The notes: a model not told the origin generated them from the sequence alone. A stretch of DNA of 11,435 nt from CAZPLZ01 sp964587525 (GCA_964587525.1 CAZPLZ010000106.1:1-11435), one strand, 5' to 3'; positions 1 to 7,973 are shown, counted from the first letter of the stretch. Program-made: numbers and translations.

Positions 1-913
1 CCACCTGGTCCGGCGCGGTCTTGTTCTTGAGGTCTTCCAGCCAGACCTGGATACGGGAGGCAAACGTCTCGCCAAACCCTTTCATGCCGCCCAGGCAATC
101 GTGGGTTTCAGTATCGGACGAACGCCTGGAATAGAACGTCAGCTTCTCACAGGCGTTCTCGATCACCACCCGGCCCTCGGACCCCGCCAGATCGCAGGTC
201 TCGAGGCCGAAGCCGCCGCCGGCGTCGTAACTTCCCATCAGATGGCCGATGACGCCGCTCTCAAACACCATGTTCACCTGGACATTGGACCAGATCGTTC
301 GCCCTTTGCCCTTCTTGAAGAAGGCCTGGACCTTTTTGACGTCGCCCCCGAAATACCGCATGACATCGATCGAGTGCGGGTGTAACGCGCGCATGTGGAA
401 GTGCGGTGAAGATTCATTCGGATTGTTGATCCACATGCGCATGAAGATCATGTGCAGTTCGCCCAACCGGCCCTCATCCAGCCACTGCCGGGCCCGTTTG
501 GCCGCCGGGGTAAACCGGTGGTTGAGATTAATGCCGTAGAGGATATTCTTTTCCCGAGCCAGCGCCACCATTTCTTGCGCTTTGGAGATCTCGTTCGAGA
601 TGGGTTTTTCTCCCAGAATGGGAAGTCCGGCGCGCAACAGCTCCATGGTGGGCTCGTAGTGATCTCCCCCGTTCTCCTTGCCGGCGGTGGCCACACTGGC
701 TGCGTCGATCTTGAGGCCCGCCGCGAGCATGTCCTTGATGGAACCGAAGCTTTTACACTGAAACTCGGCGCCGGCTTTATCCACCCGGCCCCGGTCCATA
801 TCGCAGACCGCCACCAACTCCGCCAGCGGACTTTCTTTGTAGCAGCGGGCATGGGTCCGGCCGATGCCGCCCATCCCGACCACCGCGACACGGAGTGGTG
901 CCTGCGCTTCCAT
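1..913 (-). CDS. Gfo/Idh/MocA-family NAD(P)-dependent oxidoreductase (3' end outside window)
   Basis: This frame is open for 304 codons from the ATG at 913 and leaves the window at base 1, so the C-terminus is missing. Near the N-terminus there is a Rossmann motif, VVGMGGIGRTH (residues 11-21). The family's catalytic lysine lies in GEKP (Lys103). A histidine helix, HPHSIDVMRYFGG, follows at 178-190. Family members oxidise or reduce sugars, inositols and related carbonyl compounds with NAD(P), in the cytoplasm; the substrate here cannot be told. The usual D-x-x-x-H pair is altered: four residues before His180 there is Ala176 rather than Asp, and the glycine-rich loop normally before it is absent, so this is an atypical subfamily. 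An AGGTGA element and an AGGA lie just upstream of the ATG. The gene is divergent from another Gfo/Idh/MocA gene 104 bp away. Confidence 0.9.
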   Translation of the reverse strand, partial: MEAQAPLRVAVVGMGGIGRTHARCYKESPLAELVAVCDMDRGRVDKAGAEFQCKSFGSIKDMLAAGLKIDAASVATAGKENGGDHYEPTMELLRAGLPILGEKPISNEISKAQEMVALAREKNILYGINLNHRFTPAAKRARQWLDEGRLGELHMIFMRMWINNPNESSPHFHMRALHPHSIDVMRYFGGDVKKVQAFFKKGKGRTIWSNVQVNMVFESGVIGHLMGSYDAGGGFGLETCDLAGSEGRVVIENACEKLTFYSRRSSDTETHDCLGGMKGFGETFASRIQVWLEDLKNKTAPDQV

Positions 914-924
914 AATCCTAAATC

Positions 925-947
925 TTCACCTCGCGCCACGTGGTGAA
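925..947. promoter_or_regulatory. Operator-like inverted repeat between divergent oxidoreductase genes
   Basis: TTCACC (925-930) and GGTGAA (942-947) form an inverted repeat with an 11-bp spacer. The right arm overlaps an 8-bp palindrome, CCACGTGG (936-943). The repeat sits immediately before the start of the minus-strand gene and about 70 bp before the plus-strand gene. That position would suit a regulator of both, but no regulator gene is in the window. Short arms like these can also arise by chance. Confidence 0.25.
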
Positions 948-1017
948 CGATAAAAAGTCATATACAATAGCATGGCTGCATATCACTTATAGCTGACTCA
1001 TTGAAAGGACGCAAAAC

Positions 1018-2049
1018 ATGGCCAAGACTTTGAACTGGGGCATTCTCTCGACCGGACGAATCTCCGGGGTGTTCGCCAAGAGCCTCGCCGACACCGAGAC
1101 CGGCAAACTCATGGCCGTGGGCAGCCGGACCCAGGCCGCGGCGGATAAATTCGGCGATCAATTCAGCGTTCCCCGCCGGTACGGCAGCTACGAGGCGCTC
1201 CTGGCCGACCGGGACATCCAGGCCGTGTACATCTCGCCCCCGCACCCCATGCACGCCGAATGGGCGATCAAGGCGGCGGAAGCGGGCAAGCACATCCTGT
1301 GCGAAAAACCGCTCGCGATGAATGAGCCAGAAGCTACGCGTATCGTCGAGGCCGCCCGGCGCCACGATGTCTTCCTTATGGAAGCATTCATGTACCGGTG
1401 CACCCCGCAGACCGCCAAACTGGTGGAGTTGGTCCGCAACAAGGCCATCGGCGAGGTCAGAATCATCCAGGCCACGTTCAGCTTCCAAGGCGGCTCCGGT
1501 CTCAAGGGCCGCCTGCTCAATCCCGCCCTGGGCGGAGGAGGCATCATGGATGTGGGCTGTTACACGGCTTCCATGGCCCGGCTCATCGCAGGGACCGCCA
1601 CCGGCCGGGACTTCGCCGAGCCGGAAGAAGTCGCCGCGGTCGGACACCTGGGAGCTCAATCGTGCGTGGACGAGTATGCCATCGCCTCCTTGAAATTCCC
1701 CAGCGGAATCCTGGCGCAGCTCACCTGCGGCGTACAGGTCAATCACGAGAACGTCGTTCGCATCTTCGGCACGGAGGGCCACATCCTGGTCCCCTCCCCC
1801 TGGGGACTGGGCGCGAAGGCCGGAACGACGACGATCATCGTAGAGAAGCGCGGCGCCCCGGAAACAATCACGATCGCCAGCGACCGGGGGAGCTATGCCC
1901 TGGAAGCGGATGTCGTCGCCGCGAACCTGGAACGGCGCCAGGTCGTCGCTCCGGCCATGAGCTGGAATGACACCCTGGGCAACATCAGAACGCTGGACCG
2001 CTGGCGGAAAGCTATCGGCCTCGTCTACGATTTCGAAAAGCCTGCATGA
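1018..2049 (+). CDS. Gfo/Idh/MocA oxidoreductase, dihydrodiol/xylose dehydrogenase-like
   Basis: A complete 343-residue protein, the normal length for the family. A good ribosome site, AAAGGA at 1004-1009, stands 8 bases before the ATG. The N-terminal NAD(P)-binding fold begins WGILSTGRIS (7-16). The catalytic lysine is Lys97 in CEKPLAMN (95-102), followed by MEAFMYR (121-127). GGGGIMDVGCY (172-182) supplies Tyr182. A Lys97 plus Tyr pair in this arrangement is that of dimeric dihydrodiol dehydrogenases and related NADP-dependent D-xylose dehydrogenases, so a role in oxidising an aldose or reducing a carbonyl is inferred; the true substrate is unknown. The stop overlaps the ATG of the aldo/keto reductase (ATGA), which indicates co-transcription and translational coupling. 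It is distinct from the divergent family member on its left, which uses a histidine instead. Confidence 0.92.
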   Translation: MAKTLNWGILSTGRISGVFAKSLADTETGKLMAVGSRTQAAADKFGDQFSVPRRYGSYEALLADRDIQAVYISPPHPMHAEWAIKAAEAGKHILCEKPLAMNEPEATRIVEAARRHDVFLMEAFMYRCTPQTAKLVELVRNKAIGEVRIIQATFSFQGGSGLKGRLLNPALGGGGIMDVGCYTASMARLIAGTATGRDFAEPEEVAAVGHLGAQSCVDEYAIASLKFPSGILAQLTCGVQVNHENVVRIFGTEGHILVPSPWGLGAKAGTTTIIVEKRGAPETITIASDRGSYALEADVVAANLERRQVVAPAMSWNDTLGNIRTLDRWRKAIGLVYDFEKPA

Positions 2050-2957
2050 AATTCGGTCGCATTGAGGGATTCGATACACCCATTTCGCGTCTGGTGATGG
2101 GAGTCCAAGGCCCGCGGTCACATGCCTTCCAGATGTTCGACGATTTTTTCAAGCAGGGTGGAAACTGCTTTGACACCGGCTACATCTACGGCAATTCGGA
2201 CAAGAATCTCGGAGGGTGGATCAAGGAACGGAAGATCCGCGACCAGGTGGTTATCCTGGGCAAGGGCGCCCACACGCCCCACTGCAATCCCAAGGCGCTT
2301 TCCAAACAGCTTCTGGAAAGCCTGGACCGCCTGCAAGCCAGCACCATTGATATCTACATGATGCACCGGGACAACACAGGCATTCCGGTAAGCGAATTTG
2401 TCGATGTCCTCAACGAGCACCAGCGCGCCGGCCGGATCAAGATCTTCGGCGGATCGAACTGGACCATCGAGCGCCTTGAGGAGGCCAACGCGTATGCGAA
2501 CACCAAGGGCCTGAACGGCTTCACCGCGATCAGCAACAACTTCAGCCTAGCCCGGATGGTGGAAGCTCCGTGGGACGGCTGCCTGGCCTCGTCCGATCCC
2601 CAGTGGCGGGACTGGCTGACCAGGACCCAAACCCCGTTGATGCCCTGGTCCAGCCAGGCACGCGGATTCTTCGTCCGGGCCCGGACCGATGACCGGTCGG
2701 ACGAGGAGATGGTGCGCTGCTGGTACAGCGATGACAATTTCCAGCGCCTGAGCCGAGCCGGCGAGATGGCGGCCCGGCGCGGCACCAAGCCAATCAACGT
2801 CGCCCTAGCCTATGTGCTCAGCCAGCCCTTCCCCACCTTCCCGATCATCGGGCCAAAAAATTTCACCGAAACGCGCTCATGCATGTCTTCACTCAACATT
2901 GAACTCACGGCGGAAGACTTGCGCTGGCTGAACTTGGAATCGGGAGAACGCGCCTAG
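2046..2957 (+). CDS. Aldo/keto reductase
   Basis: A 303-residue protein of normal aldo/keto reductase length. The whole catalytic tetrad is visible: Asp43 and Tyr48 in FDTGYIYG, Lys73 in ILGKGAH, and His107 in IYMMHRDN. GGSNW (135-139) matches the conserved strand before the cofactor site, and PIIGPKN near residues 266-272 resembles the C-terminal NADPH-contact motif. The family reduces aldehydes and ketones with NAD(P)H in the cytoplasm. The start overlaps the stop of the preceding dehydrogenase by 4 bp and has no strong ribosome site of its own, so translation is probably coupled. The pair may act on the same sugar-derived metabolite, but this is inferred from position only. The gene ends in TAG inside a CTAG that also holds the stop of the opposing fdhA. 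Confidence 0.92.
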   Translation: MKFGRIEGFDTPISRLVMGVQGPRSHAFQMFDDFFKQGGNCFDTGYIYGNSDKNLGGWIKERKIRDQVVILGKGAHTPHCNPKALSKQLLESLDRLQASTIDIYMMHRDNTGIPVSEFVDVLNEHQRAGRIKIFGGSNWTIERLEEANAYANTKGLNGFTAISNNFSLARMVEAPWDGCLASSDPQWRDWLTRTQTPLMPWSSQARGFFVRARTDDRSDEEMVRCWYSDDNFQRLSRAGEMAARRGTKPINVALAYVLSQPFPTFPIIGPKNFTETRSCMSSLNIELTAEDLRWLNLESGERA

Positions 2958-4144
2958 GCTTTGACCATCCTGTGCGGATCGATGACGAACTTTTTCGCCG
3001 CGCCCTTATCAAAGTCTTTGTAGCCCTTCGGTGCGTCATCGAGGGAGATGGTCGCCACGTTCACCGCCTTGGCGATCTGGATCTTATCATGCAGAATGCA
3101 CTGCATGAGCTGCCGGTGATATCTCATGACCGGGCATTGCCCCGTGGTGAACACATGGGATTTGGCCCAGCCCAAACCAATGCGAATGCCGAGATTGCCG
3201 ATTTTGGCGTTTTCATCCACCCCGCCCGGATCGCCCGTGACATACAGCCCTGGAATCCCGATCGCTCCACCCGCCCGAGTGACCTCCATCACTGAATTCA
3301 GAACGGTGGCCGGGTGCTCTTTGGCGGCGTCGCGGCCGTGGCCGCGCGCTTCAAAACCCACACAATCAACTGCGGCATCCACTTCCGGAACACCGACAAT
3401 CGCTTCAATCTGCTGAGCCAGAGGGACATCTTTTTTTAGATCGACCGTTTCGCAGCCAAAACTCTTGGCCTGCTGCAGCCGCTCGGGGATCATATCGCCC
3501 ACGATCACGACGGCGGCCCCCAGCAGATGACACGAAGCGGCACAGGCCAGGCCAACCGGGCCACCGCCCGCCACATACACGATCGTTCCGGGTCCCACAC
3601 CCGCGCTCACCGCGCCGTGATAACCGGTGGGGAAGATATCGGAGAGCAACGTCAGGTCCTTGATCTTCGCCATGGCCTGCCCCTTGTCGGGAAACTTCAA
3701 TAAATTAAAATCGGCGTAGGGGCACATGACATATTCCGCCTGCCCGCCCACCCAGCCGCCCATATCCACATAGCCATAGGCGGCGCCCGGTCGAGCGGGG
3801 TTCACACTCAGGCAGATCCCCGTCTTGCCTTCCTTGCAACTCCGGCAGCGGCCGCAGGCGATATTGAACGGCACCGAAACGATGTCGCCAACTTTGATGA
3901 ACTCCACATCCCGGCCCGCCTCAATCACCTCGCCTGTAATTTCATGCCCGAGGATCAACCCCGCTGGAGCCGTGGTTCTCCCGCGGACCATATGCTGGTC
4001 GCTGCCGCAGATATTCGTCGTGATGATCTTTAAGATCACCCCATGGTCACACTTGCGTCCGTTGAGCGCTAATTTGGGGTAATCAATGCTCTGAACCTCG
4101 ACGACTCCCGGTTTAATGTAAGCCACCCCGCGATTGCTAGCCAT
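2954..4144 (-). CDS. fdhA: Glutathione-independent formaldehyde dehydrogenase (Zn, NAD)
   Basis: A 396-residue zinc-dependent medium-chain dehydrogenase that closely resembles Pseudomonas putida FdhA over its full length, judged from memory of that sequence. That enzyme oxidises formaldehyde to formate with NAD and needs no glutathione. The catalytic zinc ligands are Cys46 (NICGSDQH), His67 (GHEITGE) and Asp169. The structural zinc cysteines are at 97, 100, 103 and 111. The NAD fold has VAGGGPVG at 191-198. The frame is open 15 codons further upstream, but the ATG at 4144 is chosen because AAGGAGGT lies 6 bases before it and the family starts with this same N-terminus (M-x-x-NRGV). A role in formaldehyde detoxification or C1 oxidation is inferred. 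No formate dehydrogenase or C1 cluster is adjacent. Confidence 0.94.
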   Translation of the reverse strand: MASNRGVAYIKPGVVEVQSIDYPKLALNGRKCDHGVILKIITTNICGSDQHMVRGRTTAPAGLILGHEITGEVIEAGRDVEFIKVGDIVSVPFNIACGRCRSCKEGKTGICLSVNPARPGAAYGYVDMGGWVGGQAEYVMCPYADFNLLKFPDKGQAMAKIKDLTLLSDIFPTGYHGAVSAGVGPGTIVYVAGGGPVGLACAASCHLLGAAVVIVGDMIPERLQQAKSFGCETVDLKKDVPLAQQIEAIVGVPEVDAAVDCVGFEARGHGRDAAKEHPATVLNSVMEVTRAGGAIGIPGLYVTGDPGGVDENAKIGNLGIRIGLGWAKSHVFTTGQCPVMRYHRQLMQCILHDKIQIAKAVNVATISLDDAPKGYKDFDKGAAKKFVIDPHRMVKA

Positions 4145-4150
4145 CTTTCG

Positions 4151-4158
4151 ACCTCCTT
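4151..4158 (-). promoter_or_regulatory. Strong ribosome-binding site of fdhA
   Basis: On the minus strand the sequence reads AAGGAGGT, a near-perfect anti-Shine-Dalgarno complement, ending 6 bases before the ATG at 4144. It decides this start over the upstream in-frame ATG at 4189. It is the strongest ribosome site in the window. Confidence 0.85.
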
Positions 4159-4200
4159 CCTGCTGCTGACCCTTTCTGCTCAAACTCACCTAAGCTTCAA

Positions 4201-4216
4201 CAATCCGTTCGGATTG
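4201..4216. other. Small hairpin between mobA remnant and fdhA
   Basis: CAATCC and GGATTG pair as a 6-bp stem around the loop GTTC. It lies between the stop of the mobA remnant (4234) and the start of fdhA (4144). Neither strand has a convincing U-run after it, so it is a weak terminator candidate or part of the fdhA leader. Confidence 0.25.
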
Positions 4217-4233
4217 CTTCAGCGCGCCTTATC

Positions 4234-4503
4234 CTAAGGAGACTTGTCCTTCAAGTCAACCAGATCCGCTGGCTCATTCACGTTGTAAAAGATCTCCGGG
4301 CTGAACTTGCTCTGAATAATTCTGCTCTGGGAGAGGTGTTCGATAAACCCATGCATCGACAATCTTTTTTTCCTAATCCGCCTGAGTATCAGCGGGGCCA
4401 AGCTGCCCTCATAGACGCCGGGAAATGGCTGGAGATGCTGATCCATTCGATAGACGGTCATCAAACTCTGCTTGTCATGGGTGTGCATCAAGAAAGGATT
4501 TTC
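4234..4503 (-). pseudogene. mobA: C-terminal remnant of molybdenum cofactor guanylyltransferase (MobA)
   Basis: About 89 codons (stop at 4234) match the C-terminal third of MobA, the cytoplasmic enzyme that attaches GMP to molybdopterin. The visible features are LQPFPGVYEGSL (the conserved L-x-P-x-x-x-Y strand), a basic helix LILRRIRKKRLS, and the terminal FYNVNEPADL that matches the family's F-x-N-V-N-x-P-x-D-L signature. The N-terminal nucleotide-binding part (LAGG-x-S-x-R-M-G-x-D-K) is absent. An in-frame TGA lies at 4504-4506, and beyond that comes the 3' end of the propeller gene. A complete MobA is about 190-200 residues. The best reading is a gene decapitated by deletion or rearrangement. 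Translation from the ATG at 4488 or TTG at 4491 is possible, but the product could not bind GTP by the known fold. Confidence 0.65.
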
Positions 4504-4525
4504 TCACCGGTGGTACGCAGGAGGG

Positions 4526-4541
4526 GGGCCGGCGCCGGCCC
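4526..4541. other. 16-bp perfect GC palindrome after the propeller gene
   Basis: The bases from 4526 to 4541 equal their own reverse complement and are all G or C, forming a 6-bp stem with a GCGC loop. It lies about 35 bases after the stop of the minus-strand propeller gene, at the junction with the mobA remnant. No U-run follows on the minus strand, so it is not a typical intrinsic terminator. It could still stabilise the mRNA 3' end. Confidence 0.4.
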
Positions 4542-4575
4542 AATGCGTGGATACAGTAGGATCCTCGCCGCTAAA

Positions 4576-7500
4576 TCACCGCTTCAAGATAATGACCCGC
4601 TTGGTTTGTACGTTATTGCCTGAGATGATCTGGATCAGGTACACCCCATTGCCGACGAGCTCACCCTTGGCGTTCTTCCCGTCCCAGTCCCATCTGGCCT
4701 CATCGGCCTGGACCGGCACGTTGCTCACGGTACGGATCAACTCTCCCGCAATGTTGTAAATTCGCACTGTCACGACACCAGACCGCATCGCCGCCGGAAC
4801 TATCACTCGCACTTCTATCTGCTCTCCTTTACCCGGATCAAAAGAGTTCTTCGACAGATACGCCGTCGGGGCACACCCCGCCACCGCCAGCCCCCTGCTT
4901 ACGTTACTAGGAGCCAGGATCTTGCCGGTGGCTATTTCAACTCCCGTCACCACCCCATTCACACTCCCGTCCCCACAGGCGTTAGCCAGGTATGTCCAGC
5001 GCACGATCTGGCTCGCCCCACCCGCCAGCTTGAACGGTCCAACCGGTGACGGCGGCGAGGCGGGACCCAGCATGAGCGGGTCTGATTCTGTCTCGCTGTA
5101 CGACACGGTCATGTTCGTATCAGCCTGGCCCAGGTTGGTCATCGTCAGGGTCGCCGTCACCGTACGGCCCAGACTCACAGTCCCGGGCGGATCCAACGCC
5201 AGGCTGGCATCAATGGAAGCAGGGGTCTCGGTGTACTTGAGCAGCCGAGCATTCACGCCAGTTTCAGCGGCCACGTACACCGACCCGATCGCCACGGCAC
5301 TCCCCCAGTCTTCCGGGCTTCCCGAATCGAAGGACACCGACCACAGCACAGCACCCCCCGGGTCATAGGCAAGCGTAAGAACGTCACTAGTGTCCAGGAG
5401 ATACGAACCGATGGCACCTGTCACCACGAGGGTCCCAAAAGGATCGATGGCCAGGCTAGCGAATGCCGCGTCCTGTCCACCGTCATAGGCCTGAGTCCAG
5501 ACTACGTTGCCGGAAATATCCAGCCGGTATAGACGGCCCCACGCGTCGAGAACCCCCAGATCCATCCCCACAAGGAACACCTGTGAGGCCGTGGCCTTGA
5601 GGCCGGTAGCAAGACAATCCAGCATTGGATCGGGGGTGTACGCCTTGGTCCACAGCACGTTGCCAGAAGTTGAATCCAGTTTGATCAAACCGAACTCATT
5701 GTTGGACATCCCATCATTAGGAGTCGATTCGAGAACGTAGAGACCACCTACCCCGTCCAATGCAATCCCGGTTGGGTCATCATAGAGAGCGAAATTGAGC
5801 GTGCGGGCCCACTGGAGCGCGCCAGTTGAGTCGAACTTGACGACAAACAACTCGCTCTCAAACGTGGTCGAGCTCCAGAACGAACCAGCCAAATACACAT
5901 TTCCGGAGCCGTCCAGCGTGATTGGGCCACCATACGAGGAGGAGTTGAGAATTTTTCCGAAACTCAATGATCCCACCTGTGTGCCGGTGTCGTCGTACTT
6001 GACGACCTTTGCTTGGCTGAGGAAGGAAGCCGAACTGTATTCGGACATGGACAGGTAGGTCAACCCTCCCTGGTGGACCAGGCCTGCGGCATCAAAGGCA
6101 CAGACCCCTCCGGATGAAAGGCGCTGCACCCACTGGAATACGCCGTTACTGTCATACTTGAGGAGCACGGGATCGGCCTCCCTTGCCACGCCCACGTAGA
6201 TGTTGCCGGAAAGATCGGTTGCGGCGCCGATCACCTCCCCGAGCACGGGCTGGGTAAACAGCCGCGTCCACTGCGCCGTCCCAGCCCCGTTATACCTCCG
6301 CACGAACGGATTCTGCTCGCCGTAGCAGGAGAATGGCGAAACGGAACCGGACAGATACACATCAGAGCCAAGCCCGCTGCCCACACCCACCCGCACCTGG
6401 GGGATGGGAAACCCCAATCCGTCCCATCCACCCCGATCGTACGTATCCTTCCAAACAAACGTGAGTGACGGATCGAATTTGACGAGCAGCAAGTCATAAT
6501 TTTCCGGCACAGCACTGAAGTCAATTGTGATCCCCGCCACGAAGACACTCCCCAAACTGTCCACCGCGATGCCACTCACGATATTCATAACGGAGGGGAG
6601 AGCAGGGGGGTTATAGGTGCCAGATGCCGCTATCGATCCATCGATGGCGGCGTTCACTTGTAGAACCGTTACCACGTTCAAATTGTCCAAAGCCAGATAC
6701 AGGGAGTCACTGCTGGCCACGTACGTGACAGCCCGGGCGTTAAACCCGATCTTCGTTGTGTACTGCCGGCGAAACACCTCCGTGCCAACAACATCAAATT
6801 TAACGAGGAAGGGGTATGCGTCATAGGTTCCCACCACATACACATTGCCTGTACCGTCGGTCGCCACCGCATATCCATACTCATCGCTCGTCGAACCCAT
6901 GATCACCGTCTGAGCCCACTTCCATGTCCCCGTCGAATCATACTTCACGACGAGGGCATCATCGTTCCCCACTGGGTTAAAGAAAGAGCCCGAGATGAAC
7001 ACATTTCCCTTGCTGTCGGTCGTCACAGCGTACGCCGTGTCGTCATACCCGGAGTCGTAAGTCACCGACCAAACGGGGTTGCCGGTGGTCGCATCATACC
7101 GGGCAATAAAAAGGTTGTTGTATCCGGCCGCCGTATCGAATAGCTCTCCACCCGCGATGATGTTCCCGAAGCTGTCCACCGTCATCGTCTTGATCCAGGC
7201 GCCCAGAACATCCAAGGTAACATTCCCCACGACCGATCCCGCAGGGTCGTACTTCAACAGACGGGTGCCAAAGTTACTATCCTCAAAAATGACATAGGTG
7301 TTGCCGGAGGTGTCCGTGTGACTCGCCCTATACCATCCGCTGCCTCTGGTCGTTCGGGAGTACGTGACCGTCCAATCCAACGTCGGCGCTGCTGTCGCGA
7401 GGGAGGTCAACCCCGTCAGCAGCCAAAGCATCAGCGCTGCGCCCAAGGCAGCCGTTTGCTTATTCTGGGCGAGGGGAACCTGCTGAGGGTTGATAAGCAA
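4576..7500 (-). CDS. Exported beta-propeller (SBBP-repeat) protein with FlgD-like C-terminal domain
   Basis: A 974-residue secreted protein. The signal peptide hydrophobic core is around residues 17-38, with likely cleavage after ATA-A38. From about 43 to 757 there are roughly thirteen repeats of about 45-60 residues, each built as W-x-x-x-Y, then D-x-x-GNVYV-x-G, then L-x-KYD-x-x-G. This is the pattern of SBBP (seven-bladed propeller) repeats, so one or two propellers are likely. Residues 761-876 resemble a CARDB-like Ig domain (TLTMTNLGQADTNM). Residues 885-974 match the FlgD Ig-like fold (VRIYNIAGELIRTV, WDWDGKNAKGE, GNGVYLIQI), common at the ends of exported proteins. It is probably extracellular or surface-bound; the ligand is unknown. 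The start is a TTG directly after the TAA of the upstream gene; no other in-frame start precedes the signal peptide. Ribosome site weak, so coupling is likely. Confidence 0.85.
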   Translation of the reverse strand: MLINPQQVPLAQNKQTAALGAALMLWLLTGLTSLATAAPTLDWTVTYSRTTRGSGWYRASHTDTSGNTYVIFEDSNFGTRLLKYDPAGSVVGNVTLDVLGAWIKTMTVDSFGNIIAGGELFDTAAGYNNLFIARYDATTGNPVWSVTYDSGYDDTAYAVTTDSKGNVFISGSFFNPVGNDDALVVKYDSTGTWKWAQTVIMGSTSDEYGYAVATDGTGNVYVVGTYDAYPFLVKFDVVGTEVFRRQYTTKIGFNARAVTYVASSDSLYLALDNLNVVTVLQVNAAIDGSIAASGTYNPPALPSVMNIVSGIAVDSLGSVFVAGITIDFSAVPENYDLLLVKFDPSLTFVWKDTYDRGGWDGLGFPIPQVRVGVGSGLGSDVYLSGSVSPFSCYGEQNPFVRRYNGAGTAQWTRLFTQPVLGEVIGAATDLSGNIYVGVAREADPVLLKYDSNGVFQWVQRLSSGGVCAFDAAGLVHQGGLTYLSMSEYSSASFLSQAKVVKYDDTGTQVGSLSFGKILNSSSYGGPITLDGSGNVYLAGSFWSSTTFESELFVVKFDSTGALQWARTLNFALYDDPTGIALDGVGGLYVLESTPNDGMSNNEFGLIKLDSTSGNVLWTKAYTPDPMLDCLATGLKATASQVFLVGMDLGVLDAWGRLYRLDISGNVVWTQAYDGGQDAAFASLAIDPFGTLVVTGAIGSYLLDTSDVLTLAYDPGGAVLWSVSFDSGSPEDWGSAVAIGSVYVAAETGVNARLLKYTETPASIDASLALDPPGTVSLGRTVTATLTMTNLGQADTNMTVSYSETESDPLMLGPASPPSPVGPFKLAGGASQIVRWTYLANACGDGSVNGVVTGVEIATGKILAPSNVSRGLAVAGCAPTAYLSKNSFDPGKGEQIEVRVIVPAAMRSGVVTVRIYNIAGELIRTVSNVPVQADEARWDWDGKNAKGELVGNGVYLIQIISGNNVQTKRVIILKR

Positions 7501-7911
7501 TTACTTCAGAGAAGGTCGCCGGTTTCGTGGCTTCGCGCTGGAGGCGACGTGCCGTTCCCCCCGGATCAGCCTGGCCAGTTTGCCGCGCAGGAAATCCACC
7601 TTCACCTTCAGGATCCGCTGCTGCTTTTTGTTCCGCGCCTTCGCGACGCGCTGTTCCACGCTAGTGATCTTCTTGTTCAAATACGCAATGCGCGCCTTTA
7701 CGATGCGGCGACGCTCCTTAGGAGAAATATCCCCAGAAGGCGTCACCGGGCGTGACACGCCTGGCGCCGGACGGGAGACACCCTGTGCCTGAGCCACCGG
7801 CGATGCCGCTTCGGCGGTCTGCACGTAAGCCGACCCCGCAGCCAGCCACCATGCCGCCAGCAAGAAAGACATCAGCGACGAGGCTCCCCGCCCATGCATG
7901 ACATTCATCAT
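7501..7911 (-). CDS. Small basic exported protein of unknown function
   Basis: A 136-residue protein not assigned to a family. A signal peptide is clear: SSLMSFLLAAWWLAAGSAYV (11-30), with likely cleavage after AEA-A36. Next comes a short Pro-rich stretch with the tandem GVSRPAPGVSRP (44-55). Residues 64-120 are very rich in Lys and Arg with hydrophobic residues at heptad-like spacing (IVKARIAYLNKK, ILKVKVDFLRGKLARL), suggesting a basic helical or coiled-coil rod. The tail is unstructured. Its TAA is directly followed by the TTG of the large propeller gene, so the two are almost certainly one transcript. The basic rod might bind an acidic surface polymer or the propeller partner; that is inference. 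Two ATGs in tandem (7911, 7908) and one at 7899 are possible starts; none has a good ribosome site. Confidence 0.75.
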   Translation of the reverse strand: MMNVMHGRGASSLMSFLLAAWWLAAGSAYVQTAEAASPVAQAQGVSRPAPGVSRPVTPSGDISPKERRRIVKARIAYLNKKITSVEQRVAKARNKKQQRILKVKVDFLRGKLARLIRGERHVASSAKPRNRRPSLK

Positions 7912-7973
7912 GGTAACAAATAACTGGTGAAGTTGCCGCTGGCACGCCTTACGAGTATGATTCGCCTTGTCGC

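Noticed and set aside
448..946. Open frames of about 164 codons on both strands inside the first gene
   Set aside because: Both lie over the clear Gfo/Idh/MocA frame on the minus strand; their products are Arg/Trp/Ser-rich and match nothing.
958..2121. Long open frame on the minus strand (387 codons) opposite the second Gfo/Idh/MocA gene
   Set aside because: It mirrors a well-supported gene, has no recognisable motif, and has biased composition typical of an antisense frame in GC-rich DNA.
2354..2797. Antisense frame within the aldo/keto reductase
   Set aside because: The reductase has its full catalytic tetrad; the antisense product has no motif.
2954..4189. Longer fdhA starting at 4189
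   Set aside because: The extra 15 residues are polar, would be encoded by the strong ribosome-binding site itself, and are not found in the family.
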